Shown: positions 35,639 through 47,599, counted from the first letter of the stretch. The stretch: 64,000 nucleotides of DNA from Peromyscus leucopus (GCF_004664715.2 NC_051073.1:62238379-62302378), one strand, 5' to 3'. Notes: generated by a model not told the origin, from the letters alone. Made by a program: numbers and translations.

Positions 35639-36392
35639 TTTATGCTGATGCCTCTGCTACTTCAAATGAAAAGTAACAATGCCCATTTGTTCTTTTTCTA
35701 ATTGGCCACCCGCCACCATTTGTTTTTCCATTAAAAACCCCTTTGGTCCAAGCCACACTTACAAAAAGCTACTTCTTAATGTCTGCATGTTGCCTTGCCA
35801 GCATCAAATCTCCATCCCTGTGTCCCAGCTAACTTAGCTTTAGATGAGCCTTGGAATGTCTCCCTGCCTGATGATTTCCCCTGCTGTGTCCATCCCAATG
35901 TGTGGCCTGCTCACTGGCATGCGCCTCAGTCTAAGCATCCACATGAGGGCCTCTGGCCTGCCTAAGGCCACCCAAGTCATCAGACCTGTCAGAGCTTCAC
36001 CTGCAGAGGAAGGGGCTGCTTCCAGGAAAGGCCTCTGGCAGAGGCACAATGCCTACCCACGGTACAAAGTGCTGAGGGCTCCCTGCCATGCACACCCCTC
36101 CTGGAAAGGCCACAGAAGTGAGACGCTGCCAGCCCCTGGCCTGGGCACACCGGGAATTCATGAGGCAGAGGCAGGAGGAGACCGGAGCTCTGTAGTTCAG
36201 GCTCTCCACCTAGATTGCTGGCACGAGCTCCCCCTCAGAGCCCAGTGTGGTCCTCTGTCAGGTGGGGTCCTTGTCCCCACACTTCCCTCCCCCAGATCAA
36301 ATTAGGAAGGGGACGAGGAGACGAAGGCCAATGAACAGGCAGAGGCCCTGCCTCATGGAGTCCAAAGGAGTTGACTCGTGCTGGGGCCTCAC

Positions 36393-36584
36393 CTGTCCAA
36401 ACACGTACAACAGCCCGACGGTGCCTCCCATCTGCCCACCAAGGACGGAGGAGATCATGGAGTAGACGCCACCGCTGCCAATCCCGCCATGCTCCGCGAC
36501 GCCAATGCCAGACAGCACCGTGATGAGGGCCACGAGGACGACGAAGGACACCAGGAGCAAGCCCAGGAGCACACCTGTGTTTCC
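36393..36584 (-). CDS. Slc12a8: Slc12a8 third coding exon (residues 66-129, second and third membrane segments)
   Basis: This exon is 192 bases, 64 codons, phase 0 at both ends. The acceptor is CTGCTGCAG|GGA, preceded by a long C-rich pyrimidine tract (the G run at 36599-36608 on the plus strand). The donor is CAG|GTGAGG (36392-36387). It encodes helix 2 ([18 protein letters not shown]), a short loop with [14 protein letters not shown], and helix 3 beginning [17 protein letters not shown]. The GGVYSMIS element corresponds to the conserved GG-Y--IS motif in the third helix of the SLC12/APC fold, where family structures bind substrate or chloride. The exon ends at YVFGQ and the next resumes at CVAGAMY. 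No frameshift or stop is present. Confidence 0.96.
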
Positions 36585-36855
36585 CTGCAGCAGAGTGAGG
36601 GGGGGGGGTGTCAGATTTAGGAGAGACATCTCACTGGAGCTGTTCCCAGCACGCCTCCACCCACTGGGTTATCCACCGGGGCAGGGGGACCGCAGAGGAG
36701 CCAGGAGAAAAGAAGCGCCAGGTACCTCCTGGTTCTCCTCCTGAGCTAAGGCCTGCAGGAAGTTTCAGACAGGTGGAAAGTCCACCCTCAACCCCTAATG
36801 ACTTCATACCACATGTGGCTAAAGTGAAGGCAACTCAGGAGACTCTCCAGCCGGG

Positions 36856-37075
36856 CTGGAGAGGTGAGATGCTCCGCAGTTAAGAGCACTTGTGGTTCTT
36901 GGAGAAGATCGGGTTCGGTGCCCAGCACCCACGTGGTAGTTCACAGCTATCTGTTGACTCCAGTTCCAGGGAATCCAGGAGACTGATCTCCTGACCCCTC
37001 AGGCGCCAGGCATGCATGTGGTGCACATACATGTCGTCAAACACTCCTATACACAAAAGCAAAACTAAAAAGGAG
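36856..37075 (+). mobile_element. B3 SINE
   Basis: 'cagttaagagcacttgtggt', 'cagcacccacgtggtagttc' and 'caggcgccaggcatgcatgt'. Confidence 0.85.
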
Positions 37076-38183
37076 AGATTCACCAGGAGCCTGCAAATCT
37101 ACCGCGCAGGTGACCTTGACCTCGCGGGATAGGATGTGCTCTCTCCTCCTGCCATCCTCTTACCCACACTAGTCCCTCTGCCTAGAAAGCCCTTTGTTCT
37201 CACTCCACTGGCTTGCTGGGTTAACCCCAAAGCAGCCTGAAAGACTCAGTATCCAGGACTTCATCGGCCAGTAGCTGTCGTAGGCACCCTCCCCTGAGCC
37301 CTCGGGTACTCACAGCTTAGTGCTTTCTATCACGGTGCTTACTTATCACAGTCTCTAGTCTCTCTGCCCATGTCCCACATGAGAACAGGACACGTTTCCA
37401 CCCCCCTTCATGCCCGCCGGGCTTCGCACCGCCACACACAAGGTGCTCACTAAATGCTTGCTGAGCAAATAAGCCCACATGCCTGGACACGCATGTTGAC
37501 ATGTACACACACAGACACGTCTCAGTGTGAAAATCAGAAGGAGGGCACAGTGCAAGCCCTCTGCGGGACTGCATGCTTCGTGAGAGCATGGGCAATGGAG
37601 ACCCCTGGAAGGTGTGCTGAGTGATGGAGAGGAATGAAGGGAGGGCAGAGGGGCCTTAAAATGAGCTGGAGGGGTGCCCTGCAAGTGAGGGGTGCTCGGG
37701 CTGCATGGCTGGTCTGGGATGGAGAGGAAGACGGCGGGGAGGCAGGGTCCTTCCTCTCCTGAGCCCCAGCATTTTGCTACCCTGTCCTCACTAATCAGTG
37801 GGGTTTTGTAGACACTCAGGAGGATATTTGCGCTCTAACTCTCTTAACTGTGGATCTCACATGGGCCAATTCTGCTTTTCTCTTTCTAGCAACATGGCCC
37901 CTGCCCCTATCATCCTGCCACACAGTAGGCCTAGAAGCAAGGCCCTCTGTCCACTGTCCCCTCTGAGGCCACTGGGACAGGCACTGTTCACCTGGCTGTT
38001 CACCTGGCTTTGGAGTGACCCCGCCAGTGAGACCCGGCCAACAGGGACAGCTCAGACGACAAGCACAGGCCCTTCAAGGACTCCCTCTCTCTCACAGTTT
38101 TGTTTATTCTTTAACGTATTACAGGTATCTTCATCAACTATGTCCAGCTCCTTCAGGGAATAAACCAGAGCAGAAATGAAATG

Positions 38184-38262
38184 CAGGGCCGAAGATGTAG
38201 CTCTCTGACAGAGCGCTTGCCCATTAGGAAGCCTGGGTTCAAGCCCAGCAGGGAAAAACCAA
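38184..38262 (+). mobile_element. ID SINE
   Basis: 'tgtagctctctgacagagcg', 'cttgcccattaggaagcctg', 'ggttcaagcccagcag' and an A-rich tail. The pol III A and B boxes are recognisable. Confidence 0.75.
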
Positions 38263-39779
38263 CAGAGAAAGAAAACAAAAACTCCACGGGAGGCTCAGGG
38301 CTGCACCAGAGCAGAACAAACAGCCGAGGATGCAGCATTAGTCACTACCAGTCACACAAAACCCAGTGTGGAGACCCAAGCCAGGGGAGGGTCCCTCAGG
38401 GGACATCTGTCTACAGAGAGCTGGGCGCTGCATGCCAACTGTGTGCAGTGTGAGCAGACCGGAAGGTATTCCTCAACTCTCCCTTCTGCTATTCCACAGC
38501 CCCGGGTTGTCTCCTCCTAAAACAGACGATATCTGCTTCATAGCGGTCAGGAAATCTTAAAGTTTAGAGAATCAAACATATTTACCTCGAGTTGCCTGCC
38601 GCCTGCCACATAAGGGCTTGATAAGCCTTACTTGCTATATCTTATTTTGCTATAAAATGTTACACGATTGTTATTAATTATTGTTACACAGCTTATGAAT
38701 ACCACACCCTCTGAATGTCCCCACGGCCTAGTCTGGTGCATAAGGGCGGCCGTGAGCTTCCTTCAGAAAGAGAATGCCAACAGCCACGTGTACAAAGCCC
38801 AGCTACTGCCAGATGGCAAAGGACGCCGCTGCTGAACTCCTGGGTGTGGTGGCAGTTACCAGCCAGTAGTGGCGAGACCGAGGGTGGAGAAGGGCTGCCA
38901 GGAACCAAAGTGCCTGTGTGGCTCCCTCCTCCACTCATGGCACAGCCCCAGCTCCCCAGGACACCGGTGTCCAGGAGCGTGACAGGGGAGTGTTTGCACT
39001 ATTGACTTTGCTAATATTACACTTTCAGTGAAATCCTACAGAACCATTTCCTTCTTTTGTTCATCCTTGAAACCTGTCTGCATGGGAATAGAAATACCCC
39101 GCTCCAAGAACAACCTTGGGTCTTCAGAACAGACCTGTCGCTATAACAGTTCATAAACTATGTCTCCAAGTTGTTTTAGAGCTAATGTTTCTCTATTTAA
39201 GAAATGCTTTTGGCATTATATCTATTTCAATTTCATGCAATTCCCTGGATGCTCTGTCTCGTTTTTTGGCATTTCACATTTATCTTTTCTTTTCATGATC
39301 AAAAATACGACACCAATAGCAGAGCTGAAAGGTAGAGTTTATTTCAGGACAAAAGGACAGACAAGCTCAAAGATGGCCTGTGACCCCTGCCTCTGGTGTT
39401 CCCGTCCTGGTGTGGCCTCTGTCCTGTGTGGACCTGCTTTCCGGGTCTCACAGAAGGGATGGCATATCATTTCCGAGGCTAGGACATTGAAGAGATGCTG
39501 GCCGCCATTGCAGGCAAGAGTTTTCTCCTACTCTGTCTGTGGTCTTGGTGGAAGTCTGCAGCCTCGGAAAGAGACAACCCCTGGGTGATCCAGGAGAGAC
39601 TTCCCATGTGCCTGACCAACAGCACCCCTCAGAGGGGCCTGGAGTACGTGGACCTCAGAACCACAGAATACACAGTGCTGCGTAAGCTGCTGATGTGGGG
39701 CAACTCATTACCCAACAATAAACAGTGAATACGACTTACACCTTCACTTTGGGGGTGGAGCTCATTTTAGATAGCCATT

Positions 39780-39783
<4 letters not shown>

Positions 39784-39819
<36 letters not shown>

Positions 39820-39931
39820 AGACAGGGTTTCTCTGTGTAGCTTGCCTTTCCTGGAACTCACTGGTAGAGCTGCTCGAACTCACAGAGATCACCTGCTCTG
39901 CCTCGAGTCTGGATTAAAGGCGCCCCACGCC
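39784..39931 (-). mobile_element. B1 SINE with perfect 16-bp target duplication but many small deletions
   Basis: The target duplication 'tagatagccatttctt' is exact at 39768-39783 and 39932-39947, so the insertion is recent. The body nevertheless lacks 1-3 bases at about ten places compared with the B1 at 45510-45653, for example 'agcttgcctttcc' and 'gcgccccacgcc'. Substitutions are few. Confidence 0.9.
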
Positions 39932-41097
39932 TAGATAGCCATTTCTTAAACATCAAATAAACAAACAGAGATGGCTAAAGAATGTAGAGCTGTCTTCCTT
40001 CCTGACACTGATAACTTCAGAAAAAACAACAACAAAGAGATTTAAGCCGAGGCTTCCCAAGGAGGCCTTCTGCCTCCAGACTACAACAGAAATGCCTCCT
40101 AGTGTCTTGTCTTGACTCAGGTCTTCCCTGACATGTACCTCAGGTGTGTGTGTGTCTCCCATTGGCTAATTCTCTGGTGAGCACTTGCAGACAATAGTCT
40201 CCCTGACCACTCTCTCCAACCCAATCCAGCCTTCAAGCCTCCTGCAACTCCTCCTCCAGGCAGCTTTCCCAGGCACCTTACATCCACTGCAGGGCTGCCC
40301 TCCTGGGGCCTTAACGCTCCGGAGATCTCTCCTAGTGTGAGTCTGCACCACCAGAGGAGCAAAGGCTTGTGTTTCACAATCCCACTGGCAGCATTAGTGT
40401 CTGCACACACTAGGCATTACACACTAGGAGTGTAATTCTTAACTGGGTAGTCTTTGGTTCTGGGCAGCCTGTTCGCCCCTTGAAGTCCCCTGTGTGAGAA
40501 GATGCGGTGTGAGAGGTCTGGGAACCCAGCTCAGGGCGCACATCTGCAAGGGAAGCTCTGGGATATTTTTGCCCAAGGCATAAGGAGAGGTCCTTTGTGC
40601 CCTGTACTGAGGATGAACTACCCATCAGGATCTGGTACAAGAGGGTCTGTCCTGGGTAATAAATCCTGAGAGGTAGGCGCTTGTACCTCCAACCCAGCGG
40701 CTCTACGAACAAGGCCAGGAGCAGTATGAGAGGACCATGTTATGGGAGCTGGTGTTTCAGAGGGGCACAAAGTGATGTGACAAACGCTGGGAAGCCCAGA
40801 AGGGTCACAAACCAGAGTAAAAACCACCATCTCTCTGATCCTTGCCCTATCTCTATTCCCACTACAATGAGCCCTGACTCCATATAGTCAGGTCCATGCT
40901 GAGGCTCTCACTGGGGAGCCTCTGAGGGCCAGGCTCCAGGGACTCGAAAAGCACTGCCAGCCTTGGACTGTGCTTCCTGCTTCTCCTTTCAGGAGAATCT
41001 GTGCTTCAGGACTCTGTTCCCTAAGTTGCGGGGTCCAAGATGCTTTTCCACGTCACAGGCCCACCGGAAGTTCCAAGGTCGCCAGCTCATTACTCAC

Positions 41098-41244
41098 CAC
41101 CAGCCAGCCGGTCCTCAGGAACAGGACAACCCCAAAAATGTTGATCATGCAGGATGTGAACACACCATCCCAGGTCCCAAACAGCACCGGTTCCCACATG
41201 AACAACTGGATCTTCCACCAGGGCTGGGGCTGGGCTAGGATGCC
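41098..41244 (-). CDS. Slc12a8: Slc12a8 second coding exon (residues 17-65, first membrane segment)
   Basis: This exon is 147 bases, 49 whole codons, phase 0 at both ends. The acceptor is TTTGCAG|GGC (AG at 41245-41246) and the donor is GTG|GTGAGT (41097-41092). It encodes the conserved pre-membrane motif [16 protein letters not shown], then the first transmembrane helix ([16 protein letters not shown], about residues 50-65). [10 protein letters not shown] is a hallmark of helix 1 in the cation-chloride cotransporters. About 110 bases upstream in the sense RNA is a 22-base U run (poly-A at 41352-41374 on the plus strand). Reading through the donor soon leaves the family sequence, which supports the boundary. 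Confidence 0.96.
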
Positions 41245-41351
41245 CTGCAAAGAAGATCGTGACGTCAGGTGAGCAGCCACGAGAAGGACTGGGGGGCGCC
41301 GGGGGAGGGGAGAAGACTGAAGGGGAACAGGAAAGGGGAGGACACCGACCT

Positions 41352-41530
41352 TTAAAAAAAAAAAAAAAAAAAAAGCAAATTGCCACCCCGGGACTGGGAA
41401 GATGGGTCAGTGGGTATTTGTTTGTTGTGGGGCAGACACAGGGAGATGCCAGGAACTCATTAGCTAGCCAGCCTAGCCAGAACAGGCTTTGAGTGTTTCA
41501 GTGGGAGACTCTGTCTCAGGTGTGTGTGTG
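41352..41530 (+). mobile_element. Poly-A run and degraded B4-like SINE
   Basis: A 22-base A run is followed by 'gggactgggaagatgggtca' and 'gggagactctgtctcagg', leading into a TG repeat at 41519-41620. Confidence 0.5.
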
Positions 41531-41567
41531 TGTGTGAGCGTGTGTGCGTGTGTGCGCGCGCGCGCAC

Positions 41568-41620
<53 letters not shown>
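41519..41620. repeat. (TG)n with (CG)n core
   Basis: TG repeats surround a 'gcgcgcgcgcacgcg' core. Alternating purine-pyrimidine sequence of this kind can form Z-DNA. Confidence 0.95.
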
Positions 41621-42164
41621 TGCATCTGTGGGTAGGGAATGACTCTATAGAGAGATCTCTATTCCCTCTTAGTGGCAGGGCTGTTGCATCCATGTGTAGT
41701 TAGTTCAACAAACACCCAGCCTCTTTGCAGGTGAGACCACGTGACTGGGGGTAGGTCGTCAGGAGCAATAGCAGGTTTGGATTGGTGGGTTGGGGCCCAA
41801 CCAGCTAAGACAGCATCTCTGGCTCCCAGCAGTTTGCACCCCCTTCCATCTTCCAGCCCCAGGAGTGAGGGCAGCTTCTAGCAAAGGCGCCTGCTGATGA
41901 CGTCATCCTGCTGATGAAGGGCACTTGTCACTCACTCCGTCAGCCCTTTCTGTCACCAGGCTCTTCTGTTCAAAAGACCTGAGTGATTGGTTTCTCTGCC
42001 TGATCACTGACATGGTACTTCCCATGCCTCCTTTCTTTCCAAGATCCTGGGGTCCAAAAGGATGCTTTGCCTGCCTAGCTTAGAACCAGAGATAGACGAG
42101 TGGTTCCGTGGGTTCTCTGGCCACTCTTTCCAATGCAAAAGTAACAAAAGCATGTCTAAACCCC

Positions 42165-42690
42165 ATGCTAGCTGGTTTCTGTGTCATTTTGACACAAATG
42201 GGGAAGAGCCTCAGTTGAGGAAATCCCCCACCCGGTTAGCCCGTGGCAAGCCTTTGGAGTATTTTCTTGAGTGAGGATTGATAGGGGAGGGTCCAGCCCC
42301 TGTGGGCAGGTGGTCTAGGGTGCTCTAAGAAACCAAGCTGAGTAAGCCATTAGGAGCAAGTCAGTAAGCTGCATTCCTCGGTGACCTCTGCAGCAGTTCC
42401 TGCCCCGACTCCCCTCTGTGACAGACGGTAATGTAACTGTAAACTGTAAAATAAACCGTTTCTCCCCCAATTTTTTTTTTTTTTTTTTTTATTTTCGAGA
42501 CAGGGTTTCTCTGTGTAGCTTTGTGCCTTTCCTGGAGCTCACTTGGTAGCCCAGGCTGGCCTCGAACTCACAGAGATCCGCCTGGCTCTGCCTCCCGAGT
42601 GCTGGGATTAAAGGCGTGCGCCACCACCGCCCGGCTCCAAATTCTTTTGGTCACGGTGTTTTATCACAGCAATAGAAACCTAAGACAAAC
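42165..42690 (-). mobile_element. URR1-type hAT relic interrupted by a B1
   Basis: The left end is 'gctagctggtttctgtgtca' and the right end 'cacagcaatagaaacctaag'. Internal words include 'tgagtgaggattgatagggg' and 'agaaaccaagctgagtaagc'. A young B1 at 42468-42638 splits it near its A-rich segment. Confidence 0.75.
42468..42638 (-). mobile_element. Young B1 SINE inside a URR1 relic
   Basis: A long T run, then 'cgagacagggtttctctgtg' through 'gcgccaccaccgcccggc'. It is essentially complete and little diverged. Confidence 0.95.
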
Positions 42691-43841
42691 CCTCAAATGG
42701 AAGCCCTTTACTAAAATGACTGAAAGCTATAGGATACTAAAACATACACAAAATCGGCAGCCACTCATCCTGGGAACTGCTCTTGCACAGGCTGAGTCAT
42801 TCATCTACATTTGGGCATCTGCAGAGTCCCCTGTCCCCTAAAACCATGCCGCAAAGATTAAGGATCCTCGGCAGGACAGGAGAGAGGAAGGTCTCAACCG
42901 TGTGTGCAGCCGGTGAGCACATGGGCCTGGAGCGGGCATTTAAAAGCTGCTTCTGACCAACTGCGTTGACTCCTCACTTGGGCCCAGAAGGTAAGAGCGC
43001 CTGGCATTTCCGCCTTCACCTTGTGGCTGGCTTCCTTACTGTGGCTCACCGGCTCACCTCACAGGCATGTTAATCACTCAAGGCATGTCTGTCTAGCCTA
43101 ACCCACACTCTTTCAAGGCTGAAGGCACAGAAGTAACTTACTGTCCTAAATCTCCAGTCACCTTGAATCCCAGCAACAACAGTCCCTCGTAGGGGACCAG
43201 ATGAAGGTGACTCTCCATAGTGGTGAGGGTACACCCTACAGCAGAAGTGATAGTCTTCTAGCGCCAGACTGTCCAACCAGTGATAGCAACAAAGACGTTT
43301 TTGGACCACCCTGCAGAGGCAGGCCACTCCCTGACCAGGACTGCTTATTTAGGCATACTTCTTGCTCCCTCTGCCCCCAAATCTTTCTCTGTTTAAACAC
43401 AAGACTCACGTCAGTATTCCCAAAGATGGACTTGGAGTCACTGGATCCCTTGTCTCTCAAATGTAGGCAACTGACTAAATCTCTGCTTTTCAACTTTGCT
43501 TCTTTAGCTGTATGTCAGGGATGGGCGGCCAAGACTTATGCTGCTGAAACCTAAACTTTGGCCCTAAAAATCCTAGTTACATTATCTACAAACCAAAGAG
43601 AAGGCAGAAAAAAGCAAGAAACAGGAGAAAACCTAAGATCCAGAGCCAAAAGGGCCTGACTTTGTGATGGCTGAGAACAAGGACACACCTGTGACCTCAG
43701 TCAACGCCAGACAACCACACTGCTTAAACAAAAGAGCCCAAATGTTCCTTCTCCCTACCCCACACTACAGACCACGGAAGGGCCCCCCAGTGAGTCCTGC
43801 TCACTAGAGGCGGGGAAGGACAGCGGAGGGACTGAGGGATG

Positions 43842-44400
43842 TCCTTAGTTAGGGTTCTATTGCTGTGAGGAAACCTGTGACCAAAAAGCAAGTTGGGGAG
43901 AAAAGGGTTTATTTGGCTTACACTTCCATACTGCTGTTCATTGAAGGAAGTCAGGACAGGAACTCAAGCAGGGCAGGAACCTGGAGGCAGGAGCTGATGG
44001 CAGTGGAGGGGTACTGGTTACCGGCTGCTTCCGCCTGCTTTCTTAAAGAATTAAGGACCGGGCTGGAGAGGTGGTTCAGTGGTTAAGAGCATTGACTGCT
44101 CTTCCAGAGGACCTGAGTTCAATTCTCAGCAACCACATGGTCACAAACACCTGAAATAGATCTGGTGCCCTTCTGGCTGCAAGACACATGCATGCAGACA
44201 GTATACATAATAAATAAATAAATCTAAAAAAAAAAAAAAGAAAAAAGACAAAGCCAAGGATAGCTCCACCCACGATCGGCTGATCCCTTGGCATTGATCA
44301 CTAATCGGGAAAATGCCTTACAGCTGGATCGCATGGGGACATTTCCTCAAATGAGGCTCCTTCTCTGATGACTCTCGTTCACGTTGACACACAAAACCAG
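43842..44400 (+). mobile_element. URR1-type hAT relic interrupted by a B2
   Basis: It starts 'ttagttagggttctattgct' and has 'gaaaagggtttatttggctt', 'gcattgatcactaatcggga' and 'ctgatgactctcgttcacgt'. A B2 SINE at 44060-44240 interrupts it. The 3' end runs into the purine tract. Confidence 0.8.
44060..44240 (+). mobile_element. B2 SINE inside a URR1 relic
   Basis: 'gggctggagaggtggttcag', 'gagcattgactgctcttcca' and 'gaggacctgagttcaattct' with an AATAAATAAA tail. Confidence 0.9.
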
Positions 44401-44407
44401 CCAGAAC

Positions 44408-45292
44408 AAGGGAAGGACAGGGAGGGAGGGAGGGAGGACAGGAGGAGGGAGGGAGGAGGACAGGAGGAGGGAGGACAGGAGGAGGGAGGACAGGAGGAGG
44501 GAGGAGGACAGAGGAGGGAGGGAGGACAGGAGAGGAGGGAGGACAGGAGGAGGGAGGGAGGACAGGAGGAGGGAGAACAGGAGGAGGAGGGAGGGGACAG
44601 GAGGAGGGAGGGAGGACAGGAGGAGGGAGGAGAAAGGAGGAGGAGGGGGAGGGGGGGAGGGGAGGGGAGGGGGAGGACAGGAGGAGGGGGGGACAGGGAG
44701 GGGGAGGGAGGACAGGAGGAGGAGGAGGACAGGAGGAGGGAGGGAGGACAGGAGGGGGGGGGGGGGAGGGGGGGAGCAGGAGGAGGAGGGGACAGGAGGA
44801 GGGAGGGAGGACAGGAGGAGGGAGGGAGGACAGGAGGAGGGAGGGAGGACAGGAGGAGGGAGGGAGGACAGGAGGAGGGAGGAGGAGGAGGGGAGGACAG
44901 GAGGAGGGAGGAGGAGGACAGGAGGAGGAGGAGGACAGGAGGAGAGGAGGGAGGACAGGAGGAGGGAGGGAGGACAGGAGGAGGGAGGGAGGACAGGAGG
45001 AGGGAGGGAGGACAGGAGGAGGGGGGGGGGGGGGGAGGGAGGACAGGAGGAGGGAGGGAGGACAGGAGGAGGGAGGGAGGACAGGAGGAGGAGGGAGGGG
45101 GAGGACAGGAGGAGGGAGGGAGGACAGGAGGAGGAAGGGAGGACAGGAGGAGGAGGGAGGACAGGAGGGAGGAGGACAGGAGGAGGGAGGACAGGAGGAG
45201 GGAGGGAGGACAGGAGGAGGAAGGGGGGACAGGAGGAGGAGGACAGGAGGAGGAGGAAGAGGAAGGAGACAGGAGGAGGGAGGAAGAGTCTG
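44408..45292. repeat. Large purine minisatellite/satellite-like tract
   Basis: About 0.88 kb of almost pure G/A on the plus strand is built from a roughly 19-base unit 'gacaggaggagggagggag' with many length variants and several G runs of 8-12. It lacks codon structure. Parallel open frames exist in all frames on both strands (Arg/Gly/Glu-rich one way, Pro/Ser/Leu-rich the other) only because the tract lacks stop words. Confidence 0.97.
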
Positions 45293-45509
45293 GATAATGG
45301 GCACCAGGCACATGATTGGGGAGGAGGAACTGACAGACTATGGTCTCCAGTGATTTGTCACAGATGCCCAATGGGAGGAGCCTAAGGTTCCCAGCACAAA
45401 GAACGATGGACATGGAAGTCCTAAGCATCCCCTCTGATCACTCCTGGTGGTGTTTAAGTAGTGTACTGTACCATGTACACTGTGCACACTTTATGTTAAC
45501 TGACATTTT

Positions 45510-45653
45510 TTTTTTTTTTCGAGACAGGGTTTCTCTGTGTAGCTTTGCGCCTTTCCTGGAACTCACTTGGTAGACCAGGCTGGCCTCGAACTCACAGAGA
45601 TCCGCCTGCCTCTGCCTCCCAAGTGCTGGGATTAAAGGCGTGCGCCACCAATG
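45510..45653 (-). mobile_element. Young B1 SINE with 15-bp target duplication
   Basis: GTTAACTGACATTTT is repeated at 45495-45509 and 45654-45668. The body is near-consensus cricetid B1 ('gctttgcgcctttcctggaa') and is truncated at its 5' end after 'gcgccacca'. Confidence 0.95.
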
Positions 45654-45669
45654 GTTAACTGACATTTTA

Positions 45670-45820
45670 ACCTGGGGCCGGCAGCTAGCAGAGCTTCCTA
45701 CACAAGCCCGATGGCTTGAGTTCATTACCTGGTTCCCACAGGGAGAGAAATTGTTTCCTGAAAGTTGACTTCTGATCTCCATGTGTGTGCAATGGCATGT
45801 GCGCTCCCCCTTTGCTCTCC

Positions 45821-45870
<50 letters not shown>
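45670..45870 (+). mobile_element. Degraded tRNA-related SINE ending in (CA)n
   Basis: 'cagctagcagagcttcctac' and 'gttgacttctgatctccatg', then a pure CA run at 45825-45870. Confidence 0.55.
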
Positions 45871-45873
<3 letters not shown>

Positions 45874-45904
45874 TATAATACAATTTAATTTTAAAGACAT
45901 ATGA

Positions 45905-46015
45905 GAGAGGGGAAAAGGAAGAGGCAGGGAGACTGCAAAGGAGGAAAGGAATGAGAGAGGGAGAGAAAGGGAGAAACGGAGGGAGAGAGGGAGGGAGGGA
46001 TGGGGGGAGGGAGGC
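45905..46015. repeat. GA-rich simple sequence
   Basis: Purine tract of gaga and gagg words. Confidence 0.85.
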
Positions 46016-47599
46016 TCCCAGAAATAACTGGGGAGTTAATTAGGCCGTGGTGCGGAAGGCCCTGTGAGACTCTGGTCAGCCCCGACTGCCGGTTCTCAGC
46101 TCCGCTGACGTCTGTTTATTCATTACTAATTCATCTGTCTTTCACAAACCACAAGTGCGGAAGGAAGCTCAGTGACTGGGGCGTCTGCCACCTGAGACTG
46201 TCCTTGAACCACCCAGGGACAGGGCTGGTGAACGCAGGACTGTTAACTAGGATCCCAGTCTCGGAGCTGAGGACACAGCCCAACTTGCTGCCTCTGCATG
46301 TACCAGCTTCCTGTCAGGGCCTGCTCCAGATCTATTATTCCTAGAGACAGTAGCCGTCAGCAGTGGAAAGAGTTAACAGTCTGCTTCCAAATCAGTGCTC
46401 TGTGCTCCTTTAATCCCCACAGCCCTGGGAGACAGAGCCCTGGGGGTGGTGGGATGGTCCTCTCTAGAGCTGAGGAGACGCCTGGCTGTCTTAAGTCTTC
46501 CAGCTGGGGCTCCAACCCAGGCCCGGATGGTGGGACCTGTACTCTACACCACATCACACTCACTTAAAGGCAATGTGTCCTCCTCTTCCCTGAATTTGGG
46601 CCCTAACACTCTGGGCGTAACTGTGTCCATCTGGTCTACCCCGTGAATGCCCATGTGACTACTCACTCATCTTTCCACTCAGGAGGCTGTGGAAAGCCTT
46701 GACCTCACACTCCAGTACATCACCCGGAAGAGTGCTTTACGTCTACTGCAGGCTCACACTTCAGGACACTTGACCTTGAGAAAGGCGGCAGAACTGCTCT
46801 GAAGTGGCTTGGTGACTGAGCCACAGTTGCGTGTTTCAGGATGCGGGGAGGGAGGCTTCCGCCATTTTTAAAAAGTGGTCAAAGGCTATCCGAAGTCTTC
46901 CCCCACAGTTACAATTCCAGTGTTCTTAGGGAGAAAGACCCCTTAAAGCCCCGCAAAAGAGGAGGGGAAGGGAGGGGAGGAGGAGGCAGGCAGACAGGCA
47001 AAGAGAGAGAATGGGGTGGAGACGCTTAGCATAAAATGCCAATAGGTACCACAGAGGCTCCAGTTAACTCTGCAGAGCCTGTGGAAGCGACACTGCCTCC
47101 CAGACGTCCCACAGAAGCACCAGCACCTAGTGCAGCCTCACCACACACGCAATGTCACGCTCCCCACATGCCTGTCCCAGTTACTGTCTAGGAGGGTGTG
47201 GTCCAGACCACTAGACCCGCACAGCGGCTGCCGGTTCAGGTATTATGAGGGGCAGAGCCACCGTCGTCTGCAATAGGAACGGATGAACCAAGGGGAGCAC
47301 ACGTCAATGCTCCCCTCACTTCCCTGGAGGAGGAGAGAAAGGATGAGAAAAGAGGCTAGGATGGGAGGCACCAGCTCTGGGGGCGTGTCAGGGGGTGCTC
47401 TGATCCCAGTTGTTGGCAACTAACGACTATAGACTGTAGTTGCCCTCAGCAATTCCGAAACCCCAAGACTCCCATTCCCCGGCTCACACGGACACGCAGG
47501 CTGAGCAACGGGAAGTGGTAGAGGGACGAGGGCCTGGTGCAGGGTCCCCCCGGAAGCAGATGTGCTGGCGGAGCAGGATGAACGCGTGAGGAACAAGTT

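Larger units (their letters stand above)
27757..36392 (-). other. Slc12a8: Slc12a8 intron between third and fourth coding exons
   Basis: This is an intron of 8636 bases bounded by CAG|GTGAGG at the exon ending 36393 and TGGCAG at 27757. It holds SINEs, a 40-bp minisatellite, (CA)n tracts and a solo LTR, listed separately. 30300-32220, 33520-34750 and 35650-36390 contain nothing I recognise. Confidence 0.85.
36585..41097 (-). other. Slc12a8: Slc12a8 intron between second and third coding exons
   Basis: This is an intron of 4513 bases. Recognised contents are a B3 at 36856-37075, an ID at 38184-38262 and a B1 at 39784-39931. 37080-38180, 38270-39760 and 39950-41097 look like ordinary unique or very old sequence. 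Confidence 0.85.

Noticed and set aside
44318..45428. Open frames of 300-350 codons on both strands, Pro/Ser/Leu-rich or Arg/Gly/Glu-rich
   Set aside because: They arise from a stop-free purine repeat, are parallel in several frames, and have no domain or start context.
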